From contig JACCZR010000003.1 in NCBI GenBank assembly GCA_013695855.1, forward strand, positions 1 through 7,522: DNA of 7,522 nucleotides, written 5' to 3'. This document shows positions 1 through 5,961 of this stretch, piece by piece. Position 1 is the stretch's first letter; every line of letters starts with the position of its first letter. The notes beneath the pieces were generated by a model. That model was not told where the DNA came from, did no database searches, and worked only from the letters and a program-made list of their open reading frames with translations. The translations under genes and the position numbers were made by a program. Source of the DNA: Thermoleophilaceae bacterium. Lineage in GTDB: Bacteria > Actinomycetota > Thermoleophilia > Solirubrobacterales > Thermoleophilaceae.

Positions 1-1050
1 GCCGAGCAGGTCTACCCGGCTCCGCCCCGCCTGCTCGAGTCCGAGGACCCTCGCGACGTCCTGCTCGCCCTGCTCGACTCGGCCAACCTCAGCTCGCGCC
101 GGCCGCTGTTCGAGCAGTACGACCCGCTCGTCGGCTCGCGCACGGTGCGCCGCCCGCAGGAGGCGGACGCCGCCGTGCTCCAGCTGCGCGACGACGGGGG
201 CTCGGGCGCCATCGCCGTCTCCATCGACGGCAACGGCCGGCGTGTGGCGTGCGACCCATATTGGGGCGCTGTCGAGGCGGTGCTCGAGTGCGCCGCCAAC
301 CTGGCCTGCGTCGGGGCCGAGCCGCTCGGCCTCACCAACTGCCTGAACTTCGGCAACCCCGAGAAGCCACACGTGGCCTGGCAGCTCACCGTGGCGGTGC
401 GCGGCTTGGGGGACGCCTGCCGCGCGCTGGGCGTGCCGGTGGTGGGGGGGAACGTCTCGCTCTACAACGAGTCCGGCGGCGGGCCGATCTATCCCACGCC
501 GGTGGTGGGCATGGTCGGCAAGCTGCCCGACGCCGCGCTGGCGGCGCCCGCCGGCTTCGCGCGCGAGGGCGACGTGATCGGCTTCTGCGGCGAGTTCTTG
601 CCGCACCTGGAGGGCTCGGAGCTGGCCAAGCTGCAGGGCGAACCGCTTCCGATCGAGCTGCCGGCGCGCGACCTCGAGAAGACCCGTGCCGCCCACGAGG
701 CGGTGCGCGACGCGGTGCGGGCGGGCGAGCTGTCGAGCGCCCACGACGTGGCCGAGGGCGGCCTGCTGGTGGCGATCGCCGAGTCCTGCTTGGCGGGGGG
801 GATCGGCGCAACGGTCGACCCCTGGCCCGACAGCGACCAGCTGTTCTGGCTGTTCAGCGAGTGCCCGGGGGGCGGCTTCGTGGTGAGCGGCCCGCGCGAG
901 GCGATCGACCGCCTTTCCGAGCGCACGCCGCTGACGGTCTCCGGCACGGTGGGCGGCGACTCCCTGCGGGCCGCCGACCGGTCGCTGTTCCAGGTCTCGC
1001 TCGAGGAGCTGCGCGGCGCGTCGGGCTCACTGGCCGCCGCTTTCCCTTAG
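1..1050 (+). CDS. purL: Phosphoribosylformylglycinamidine synthase subunit PurL, C-terminal part (5' end outside window)
   Basis: PurL is the large subunit of FGAM synthase, which makes formylglycinamidine ribonucleotide from FGAR, ATP and glutamine-derived ammonia in cytosolic de novo purine synthesis. The reading frame is open from base 1 and ends at TAG 1048-1050, giving about 349 residues. This matches the second AIR-synthase-like half of PurL: LGLTNCLNFGNPEKP near residues 108-122, GDACRALGVPVVGGNVSLYNES near 136-157, then IYPTPVVGMVG, and SSAHDVAEGGLL near 245-256 in the C-terminal AIRS domain. All of these are typical PurL blocks. No frameshift or internal stop is seen. The GTG at 145 is an internal codon, not the start. 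The stop codon lies inside the left arm of a large inverted repeat. purF follows on the same strand 5.7 kb away. The product is certain; only the missing N-terminal half is unknown. Confidence 0.97.
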   Translation, partial: AEQVYPAPPRLLESEDPRDVLLALLDSANLSSRRPLFEQYDPLVGSRTVRRPQEADAAVLQLRDDGGSGAIAVSIDGNGRRVACDPYWGAVEAVLECAANLACVGAEPLGLTNCLNFGNPEKPHVAWQLTVAVRGLGDACRALGVPVVGGNVSLYNESGGGPIYPTPVVGMVGKLPDAALAAPAGFAREGDVIGFCGEFLPHLEGSELAKLQGEPLPIELPARDLEKTRAAHEAVRDAVRAGELSSAHDVAEGGLLVAIAESCLAGGIGATVDPWPDSDQLFWLFSECPGGGFVVSGPREAIDRLSERTPLTVSGTVGGDSLRAADRSLFQVSLEELRGASGSLAAAFP

Positions 1051-1141
1051 TGCTCCCCGCCTCAATTACCGTCGCGCTCGGTCGGCCAGGATCCTGGCTC
1101 GCCCGATCATCGACGGTACTATCGGCGGGGAGCACTTAGGG
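1044..1141. repeat. Nested inverted repeat (98 bp) over the purL stop codon; likely bidirectional terminator or small folded element
   Basis: Three inverted repeats are stacked around almost one centre. The outer arms are CCCTTAGTGCTCCCCGCC (1044-1061) and GGCGGGGAGCACTTAGGG (1124-1141), pairing at 17 of 18 positions. The middle arms are TACCGTCG (1067-1074) and CGACGGTA (1111-1118), perfect. The core is the perfect 14-bp palindrome GCCAGGATCCTGGC (1085-1098). The outer and middle repeats share the same centre (1092.5); the core is offset by one base. The element lies between convergent genes, so a bidirectional terminator is the simplest role. No U-tract follows the outer stem. A mobile or REP-like element is the main alternative. 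Confidence 0.75.
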
Positions 1142-1175
1142 CGGGGAAGCCAGGCCGCCTCCGCAGGCCCGAACC

Positions 1176-1215
1176 CGCGCGCCTTAGCGAACGCTGCAAA
1201 CCTTCGCTGCGCGCG
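1176..1215 (-). terminator. Stem-loop downstream of the small barrel-protein gene, probable terminator
   Basis: CGCGCGC (1176-1182) pairs with GCGCGCG (1209-1215). After a 3-base bulge (1183-1185), AGCGAA (1186-1191) pairs with TTCGCT (1203-1208), leaving an 11-base loop. This gives 13 pairs beginning 36 bases past the stop of the minus-strand gene at 1252. There is no T-run on either strand, as is common for terminators in high-GC actinobacteria. The role is inferred from position and fold. The rest of 1142-1251 shows no gene. Confidence 0.5.
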
Positions 1216-1251
1216 TCAATAGATCCCCCTCCCCGGTCGTGGACCCAGTCC

Positions 1252-1527
1252 TCAGTAAGCGACCGTCTCCTCCTCCTCGACGATGACCGGGGGCGCGAGC
1301 ACCTTCAGGTTGCTCATAGATCCCGAGGTGTGCAGGCGCTCGCGGAAGGACTTCGCCTCCGCGGCCGAGGAGAACTCGACCTGCACGGTCACCTCGTTGG
1401 GGTTGTCCACGCTGCGGCACAGCCGGTGGCCGATTGCCGCTTGGCGACGACCGACCGGGTCCGAGTCCCAGCGCTCCTTGAAGGTGTCGTAGTCCGGCAC
1501 TTCGATACGGGCGGTGATGTACGACAT
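1252..1527 (-). CDS. Small dimeric alpha/beta-barrel (ABM-like) protein, 91 aa
   Basis: The product is a 91-residue protein beginning MSYITARIEVPDYDTFKERW. The pattern is a first beta-strand, a D-Y-D-T-F-K helix, then NPNEVTVQVEF strand residues, then an SSAAEAKSFRERL helix. It resembles the stand-alone ferredoxin-like fold of antibiotic-biosynthesis-monooxygenase and related dimeric barrel proteins. Many such proteins have no known substrate, so no reaction is assigned. The acidic tail IVEEEETVAY is unusual and may be disordered. The start at 1527 is chosen because GGAGG (minus strand, 1533-1537) lies five bases upstream; the frame extends further to a possible start at 1593, but that extension is low-complexity and lacks this spacing. 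It is divergent from the ATPase-LuxR gene across a 133-bp gap, so control by that regulator is plausible but inferred. A stem-loop follows its stop. Confidence 0.7.
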   Translation of the reverse strand: MSYITARIEVPDYDTFKERWDSDPVGRRQAAIGHRLCRSVDNPNEVTVQVEFSSAAEAKSFRERLHTSGSMSNLKVLAPPVIVEEEETVAY

Positions 1528-1532
1528 GAGAG

Positions 1533-1537
1533 CCTCC
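1533..1537 (-). promoter_or_regulatory. Ribosome binding site GGAGG for the ABM-like gene
   Basis: GGAGG on the minus strand is separated by five bases from the ATG at 1527-1525. It decides the start against the longer reading that begins at 1593. Confidence 0.75.
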
Positions 1538-1598
1538 AGTGGTTGTGGCTGTGATTGCTGTTCGACCGTATGGCCGATAGACGGCGCGCGCATCGGGG

Positions 1599-1608
1599 TG
1601 AGTACTCA
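1599..1608. promoter_or_regulatory. 10-bp palindrome in the divergent promoter region, candidate operator
   Basis: TGAGTACTCA is a perfect 10-bp palindrome near the middle of the 133-bp gap (1528-1660) between the divergent ABM-like and ATPase-LuxR genes. Symmetric sites of this kind suit a dimeric LuxR-type helix-turn-helix. A KpnI-type GGTACC (1612-1617) lies just to its right. No convincing -35/-10 pair was recognised on either strand here. The operator role is inferred. Confidence 0.35.
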
Positions 1609-1660
1609 GCCGGTACCCAAGTAGTCGAGGCTCGGGGGTGCCGGCGATAGCGTCCTCGCC

Positions 1661-3856
1661 GTGAGTCCGACGGTGCCTGCTCTGCCCGCCTCGGTCGATC
1701 GCTTCGTCGGGCGCGGGCGGGAGATCGCCGAGGTCGATCAGGCGCTGCGGCGAGCCCGGCTGGTCAACGTCACCGGCCCGGGCGGAGCCGGCAAGACCCG
1801 CCTCGCGTTGGAGATCGCCCGCCGTCGAGCGCGAAAGTCCTCGTCTGTCTTCCTGGTCGACCTGTCGGCGATCTCCGAGGAGCACCAAGTCCCGGCCGCC
1901 TTCGCGGATGCCGTCGGAGTCGCCGCTGCGTCCCCGGATGCTGTGCCCGACGTGGTGCGGGTGCTGGCAGGCACGAGCGGTCTGCTGGTGGTGGACAACT
2001 GCGAGCACGTTGTGGAGGCGGTCACGCCGGCCCTGACCGCGCTGCTGGAGGGCTGTCCCAAGCTGCGCGTGCTCGCTACGAGCAGGCAGACGCTGCGCAT
2101 ACCCGGGGAGACGGTCTGCCCGCTGGGGGCGCTTTTCTCCGACGAGGCCGTTCGCCTCTTCGTCGAGCGCGCCCAGGCCGTTCGCCCCGACGCCCTCAGC
2201 GGGTCTGAGGCGGCGGTCGAGGAGATCTGCAGCCGGCTCGAAGGCCTGCCGCTCGCCCTCGAGCTGGCGGCCGCTCGCGTCTCGGTTCTGTCCCCCACGA
2301 CGATCCTCTCCCGCCTTCGAGGGCAGATCGACGTGCTGGAGGGCGGCGGCCGGGAAGGCCCGGCCCGCCATCACAGCCTGCGGGACACGATCGAGTGGAG
2401 CGTCGACCTGCTCAGTAGAAGGGAACGGGAGGGGTTCACGCGGCTGGCGGTGTTCCCCGGCAGCTTCTCGCTGGAGGCCGCCGCGGCTGTGGCGGGTGTC
2501 GACCTGGACGTGCTGGACAGCCTCGTGACGAAGTCGCTGGTGTCGACCGTGGCCGCGACCGGGGACGAGCTGCGCTACCGCCTGCTCGACACGTTGCGCT
2601 CGTACGCCCGGGAGCGCCTGCTCGCCGGCGGGCAGGAGGACGAGCTGCGCGAGGGGCACCTGCGCTTCTTCGTCACCCGGGCAGAGGCCGCGCACGGGTC
2701 GGGAGCCCTGGGGGGCTGTGAGAGCGAGGTGCGAGCGCTGTGCGAGGAGCTCGACAACCTCCGTCTGGCGCTCGCGTGGAGCGTGGACCACGACCCGCAG
2801 GCCGGGCTCCAATTGATCGGCACCACCCGCGAGGTGTGGTTCCGGCGGGCCCAGACGGAGGGGAGGGCGTGGGCCGCCCGCCTGCTGGAGCTGCACTGCG
2901 ATCCCGACCGGGCCCGCGCACTGGGGCTGCTGGGCGCCGGTCAGCTTGCCGTCGCCGACCAGGACCACACGGCCGCGCGCTCGTGGCTGCTCGAGAGCAT
3001 CGAGGTCGCCGACCGCCTGGAGGAGACCGAGATCCTCGCGGCCGCCTGCCACCGCCTGGGCGTGAGCTCGATGCTGTCCCGAGACGTGGAGGAAGCCGAA
3101 CGGAACCTGGCGCGCAGCGTGGAGCTGTTCGGCGGGCTGGAGCAGGCCCAAGGTGTGGGCCGAGGGCTGGGCATCCTCGGGATGGTCCGCCTGAACCGGG
3201 GCGACCTGCCCGGCGCCGAGCAGATGCTCACCGAAGCTCTCGCCACGCTTCGGGGCTGCGGCGACACCTGGGGGCAGGGCCAGGTGCTCATGGGTCTCGG
3301 TCAGGCGGCCAAGTCCGCCGGGGAAGCCGCCCCCGCCCTCGACCTCCTCTCCCAGGCGGTGACCCTGCTGGCCCGTGCAGGCGATGTCACCATCCTCGGG
3401 GTGGCGCTGGTCAGCCTGGCGGCGCTGAAGACCCCCGAGGATCCCCGCCGGGCCCTGCGGCTGGCGGGTGCCGCGGTCGGGTGCAGGGAACGGGTCGGCG
3501 GGCGCTACCCACCCGCGACGCGCGAGGAGCTGGAGGTCGTCCGAAGCTCCTGCGCCGAGGCGCTGGGGGCCGAGGTGGCCGAGGCCGAATGGGAGGCCGG
3601 GCTCGCACTCAACCCCGCCGACAGCGCCGCCCTGGTGGCCGGCCGACCCGTACGCCCTGAGCCGAGCGCGCTGACCGCCCGCCAGCTGGAGGTCGCCCGA
3701 CTGGTGGCCGACGGGCTGACCAACGCCCAGATCGCCCGCGAGCTGCACCTGTCCGAACGCACGGTGGAGAACCACGTCTTCAACTCGCTCACCCAGCTGG
3801 GCCTCCACAACCGGGTCCAACTGGCCACCTGGGTCACCGAGCGCGGGCTTCGATGA
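1661..3856 (+). CDS. ATPase-LuxR family transcriptional regulator (NB-ARC-like NTPase, TPR-like middle, C-terminal HTH)
   Basis: This 731-residue cytosolic regulator matches the COG3903-type predicted ATPases. After a short leader, FVGRGREI (15-22) opens the NTPase. The Walker A motif is GPGGAGKT (39-46), the Walker B is LLVVDNCEH (108-116), a sensor-like ATSR is at 139-142, and the GLPLALELAA motif of STAND NTPases is at 195-204. The middle, roughly 340-600, is rich in paired Ala/Leu helices with TPR character, the usual ligand- or partner-sensing part. A LuxR/GerE helix-turn-helix fills 671-731 (LTARQLEVARLVADGLTNAQIA, then SERTVENHV). In this class ATP binding is thought to gate DNA binding; the inducer is unknown. 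The frame has a stop at 1622 and GTG 1661 is the first start after it. No Shine-Dalgarno is seen, so a leaderless mRNA or the GTG at 1673 is possible. It ends convergent with the cupin gene, 57 bp away. Confidence 0.9.
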   Translation: MSPTVPALPASVDRFVGRGREIAEVDQALRRARLVNVTGPGGAGKTRLALEIARRRARKSSSVFLVDLSAISEEHQVPAAFADAVGVAAASPDAVPDVVRVLAGTSGLLVVDNCEHVVEAVTPALTALLEGCPKLRVLATSRQTLRIPGETVCPLGALFSDEAVRLFVERAQAVRPDALSGSEAAVEEICSRLEGLPLALELAAARVSVLSPTTILSRLRGQIDVLEGGGREGPARHHSLRDTIEWSVDLLSRREREGFTRLAVFPGSFSLEAAAAVAGVDLDVLDSLVTKSLVSTVAATGDELRYRLLDTLRSYARERLLAGGQEDELREGHLRFFVTRAEAAHGSGALGGCESEVRALCEELDNLRLALAWSVDHDPQAGLQLIGTTREVWFRRAQTEGRAWAARLLELHCDPDRARALGLLGAGQLAVADQDHTAARSWLLESIEVADRLEETEILAAACHRLGVSSMLSRDVEEAERNLARSVELFGGLEQAQGVGRGLGILGMVRLNRGDLPGAEQMLTEALATLRGCGDTWGQGQVLMGLGQAAKSAGEAAPALDLLSQAVTLLARAGDVTILGVALVSLAALKTPEDPRRALRLAGAAVGCRERVGGRYPPATREELEVVRSSCAEALGAEVAEAEWEAGLALNPADSAALVAGRPVRPEPSALTARQLEVARLVADGLTNAQIARELHLSERTVENHVFNSLTQLGLHNRVQLATWVTERGLR

Positions 3857-3913
3857 TCGCGCGTTGAGGGCCGGTGGGGTGAGCCGGTGGTGCACGACGA
3901 CATGCGTGTTCTG

Positions 3914-4405
3914 TCAGGCGAGCAGCTCGCAGCCGTGTGCCTCGGCGACCGCGGCCACCCGCTCGAAGTCCGGCTCCTCCTCGGACGGCGGCGGCAGCGT
4001 GCGGCTCTCGGCGGGCTCGCTCATCTCCCTCACCAGGTCCTCGAAGCCGCCGGGGGTGCAGATGAACAGCATCCGGCAACCGGCGTCGCCGGCCGTGTAG
4101 CGGTGCGGGATGTCGCGTGGGCCGAAGAGGTAGTCGCCGGCGCGGGCCTCGATCGTCGTGTCGCCCACCTCGAACGTGGCGCTGCCCTCGAGGATCCAGA
4201 ACGCCTCCTCCTCGCGGTGGTGCACATGCAGCGGGGCCTGGGCGCCCGGAGGCTCGGTCACGTCCACGATCGTCAGCTGGCCACCGGTGTCGGCCGACGT
4301 CGCCTTGATCACTGCGAGCGCGCCGAACCACCAGCGTGCCTCCCCCTGATCGCCTGGCACGGCTACGGGTTGCAGTGCCTGCGCCTGACCTGTCCCCTCA
4401 GTCAT
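3914..4405 (-). CDS. Single-domain cupin protein, 163 aa
   Basis: The product is a small beta-barrel metalloprotein of the cupin superfamily. Cupin motif 1 is present as G54-x5-H60-x-H62-x4-E67-x6-G74, and motif 2 as G90-x5-P96-x4-H101. The likely metal ligands H60, H62, E67 and H101 are therefore all present. The text around them (PLHVHHREEEAFWILEGSATF, then GDYLFGPRDIPHRYT) resembles stand-alone actinobacterial cupins annotated as quercetin-dioxygenase-like. The true substrate cannot be read from sequence. After about residue 123 the tail (PPPSEEEPDFERVAAVAEAHG) is a helical extension common in this subgroup. The start at 4405 is supported by AAGGAG five bases upstream. The frame is open much further, to 5002, but that part is antisense to the LuxR remnant. 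Its ATG overlaps the stop of the DUF4440-like remnant as TGATG, indicating an old operon with translational coupling. Confidence 0.88.
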   Translation of the reverse strand: MTEGTGQAQALQPVAVPGDQGEARWWFGALAVIKATSADTGGQLTIVDVTEPPGAQAPLHVHHREEEAFWILEGSATFEVGDTTIEARAGDYLFGPRDIPHRYTAGDAGCRMLFICTPGGFEDLVREMSEPAESRTLPPPSEEEPDFERVAAVAEAHGCELLA

Positions 4406-4644
4406 CACTTCTCCTTGGTGGTCGTTTGGTCTAGAGAGAGGAGCGCGATCGCGTAGCGCCAGGCGCCGTCGTCTCCGCGGCGCACCACGTTGGTGCTCCG
4501 CTTGGACAGCACGAGGGCGGTGTCGCGCGCCTGCAGGACTCGTCTCGAACCGGCGACGTACGTGTGGTCGTCTTCCCGGATCGCCGTCGCGAGTCGCCCG
4601 ACGGCCTCGCCGCCGCGGGCCTCGCGTCGATCGTCGCCCGCCAC
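4405..4644 (-). pseudogene. SnoaL/DUF4440-like remnant, 5'-truncated
   Basis: The C-terminal part reads YVAGSRRVLQARDTALVLS (29-47), then RSTNVVRRGDDGAWRYAIA (49-67). This is the end of a SnoaL/DUF4440-type alpha/beta-barrel (NTF2-like) protein, where RST-D/N-VVRR-x-x-DG-WR is the usual last strand pair. Family members are about 120-150 residues, but only 79 codons remain, even from the GTG at 4644, which has no ribosome site. The first helix and strands, which normally carry the ALYxxDA block, are absent. Between S47 and K48 about 15-20 residues usual in the family also seem to be missing, suggesting a second, in-frame deletion. Homology fades above about 4611, where the oppositely oriented LuxR remnant begins. 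Its stop overlaps the cupin start (TGATG), so it was probably the first gene of that pair. A short functional variant is less likely. Confidence 0.6.
4411..4416 (-). promoter_or_regulatory. Ribosome binding site AAGGAG for the cupin gene
   Basis: AAGGAG on the minus strand is five bases upstream of the cupin ATG. It lies inside the last codons of the DUF4440-like remnant. It is the strongest Shine-Dalgarno in the window and fixes the cupin start at 4405. Confidence 0.85.
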
Positions 4645-5620
4645 CAGCAGGGCCCCGAGCTCCTCGAGTTACCCCCGGAGATGCTGGCGCAGGAGTACTA
4701 CGAGGAGGACTTCCACGACATCGCGAGCGTTGCCGGCTCCGAGCGCGGTATCTCGACGCTGCACGAGGCGACCGGTGGGGAGCCGGCCCGAAGCGCGCGC
4801 TGGCACGCGAACATGGAGATGGGAGGCGACCAGGAGCTGCTCGTGGCCCTGCGGACCCAGCCCGGCGAAGCGTGGGGCTTGGTCGGCCTCTACCGCGAAC
4901 CAGGTGCGCCGCAGTTCGATGCCGAGGAGCTGGCCTTCCTGCGGGAGGTCTCCGGGCGCCTCGCCAAAGGCGCCCAGCGAGGGCTGCTGGTGGGCGAGGC
5001 ATCCGATCCGGAGGGCCCGGACGCTCCCGGGCTGGTCGTGCTGCGAGACGACTGGAGCGTCGAATCGGTCACCCCGGGGCACCGAGCGCTGGCTCGCCGA
5101 GCTGCCCGGCGGCGACTGGGAGGCCCAGAACACGCTGCCGCCGTCGGTGCTGGCGGTGGCCGGCCGGGCGTTGCGGACCGCCGAGCGCCCTGACGCTCCG
5201 GGTGACATCGCGTTCGCCCGCGTGCTCTCAGACGGGGGTCGCTGGATGGTCCTGCACGGCGCCTCGCTCGTGGCCGACGGCGCGCGACGTGTCGCGGTGA
5301 TCGTCGAGCCCGCCAATCCGGCGCGGATCTCGCCCCTGCTCATGGCCGCATACGGGTTGAGCGAGCGCGAGCAGGACGTCACGCGCCTGGTTCTGCGAGG
5401 CGACTCCACCGAGCAGGTCGCCGACACGCTTTGCGTCTCGCCCCACACCGTGCAGCAGCACCTCAAGAGCGTCTTCGAGAAGACCGGTGTTCGCAGCCGC
5501 AGGGAGCTGGTGGGCAAGGTGTTCTTCGCCCACTACGAGCCGCGGCTACGAGACAACGAGCGGCGCGTGGTCGCCGGCGATCCAGTTCGTGGAGGCCCCC
5601 TGCCCGCCGAGCGGCACTAG
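4564..5620 (+). pseudogene. LuxR-type regulator, 5'-truncated and frameshifted
   Basis: Frame 1 gives LPPEMLAQEYYEEDFHDIA, ATGGEPARSARW and WGLVGLYREPGAPQFDAEELAFL up to VTPG at 5079. This is the GAF-like sensor of a common actinobacterial LuxR group. The protein continues one frame over as TERWLAELPGGDWEAQNTLPP from 5081, through the GerE helix-turn-helix (LSEREQDVTRLVLRGDSTEQVA and SPHTVQQHLKSVFEKTGVRSRRELV, about 5357-5530), to TAG 5618-5620. Removing one base from the CCCCGGGG run at 5072-5079 restores VTPGTERWLAEL, a normal junction in this family. The start is also poor: GTG 4564 has no ribosome site and overlaps antisense to the DUF4440 remnant, and ATG 4681 has GGAG directly abutting it. 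About 50 N-terminal residues seem to be missing. A sequencing error could explain the frameshift but not the lost 5' end. Its stop overlaps that of the DUF3817 gene. Confidence 0.75.
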
Positions 5621-5946
5621 ACGGCGCGCTCAACCGCCCCGAGCCGCCGCCGGATCCTGTGCTCGCCGATGAGCGAGCCGGGCGGCCCGAGGGTCACCAC
5701 CACGATGACGGGGAACCACCAGCCCCAGCGGGCCTGGACCACCCCGCGCACGCATAGGAAGAGCAGGAGCAGGAACCCCACACCGTGGATCGGCCCGAGG
5801 ATTCCCACCATCCCCTCCTCGTTGACGATCGCCGCGACCACCAGTGGAACGAGCAGCGCGAAGTCGGCGAAGGCGACGATGCGGATCAGCCGCAGGTCCT
5901 TGAGGGTCCGCTCGGCCTCGTTCACATGCCCAATGCTGACAACCAT
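5617..5946 (-). CDS. DUF3817 family integral membrane protein, 109 aa
   Basis: This is a small protein with three predicted membrane segments: RIVAFADFALLVPLVVAAIV (22-41), VGFLLLLFLCVRGVV (56-70) and WWFPVIVVVTLGPPGSLIG (76-94). The loop before the second holds GPIHG (51-55), the hallmark of DUF3817. The C-terminal EHRIRRRLG is also typical, where a positive cluster follows the last helix. The family's function is unknown. The ATG at 5946 lies 15 bp after the PIN toxin stop, so it is likely cotranscribed with the toxin-antitoxin genes. Neither this ATG nor the GTG at 5925 (residue 8) has a good ribosome site, and the ATG sits in a perfect stem. Its TAG is read from the same CTAG (5617-5620) that holds the stop of the convergent LuxR remnant, so the genes overlap by four bases. 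Confidence 0.85.
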   Translation of the reverse strand: MVVSIGHVNEAERTLKDLRLIRIVAFADFALLVPLVVAAIVNEEGMVGILGPIHGVGFLLLLFLCVRGVVQARWGWWFPVIVVVTLGPPGSLIGEHRIRRRLGAVERAV

Positions 5947-5950
5947 TGGG
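5929..5950 (-). promoter_or_regulatory. Stem-loop enclosing the DUF3817 start codon
   Basis: CCCAATG (5929-5935) and CATTGGG (5944-5950) are a perfect 7-bp inverted repeat with an 8-base loop. In the minus-strand mRNA the ATG at 5946-5944 is paired in the stem. This could lower initiation at that codon or favour the GTG at 5925. The structure is seen directly; the effect is inferred. Confidence 0.45.
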
Positions 5951-5961
5951 GCCCGGGCGAG

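Noticed and set aside
249..1139. Second plus-strand frame overlapping purL
   Set aside because: It is Arg/Gly/Ala-rich out-of-frame translation of purL, as expected at high GC.
3841..3862. GCGCG/CGCGC hairpin at the end of the ATPase-LuxR gene as a terminator
   Set aside because: It has only about five pairs, covers the last codons and stop, and has no T-run; such short GC repeats are expected by chance here. No better terminator was seen in 3857-3913.
1184..3895. A 903-codon open frame on the minus strand, opposite the ATPase-LuxR gene
   Set aside because: It is codon-aligned with the sense gene, so its stops would need TTA, CTA or TCA sense codons, which are rare at this GC content. The product is rich in Gln, Gly, Arg and His with no recognisable domain, while the sense frame has clear Walker and HTH motifs.
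4406..5002. N-terminal extension of the cupin reading frame to 5002
   Set aside because: These codons are antisense to the LuxR remnant and translate to Arg/Pro-rich low-complexity sequence. The start at 4405 has a strong ribosome site and full cupin homology.
4490..5080. The frame open from 4490 as the true N-terminus of the second LuxR gene
   Set aside because: Before 5080 this frame gives Ser/Arg/Pro-rich sequence without family resemblance, whereas frame 1 carries the sensor-domain blocks. Only the part after 5080 is genuine.
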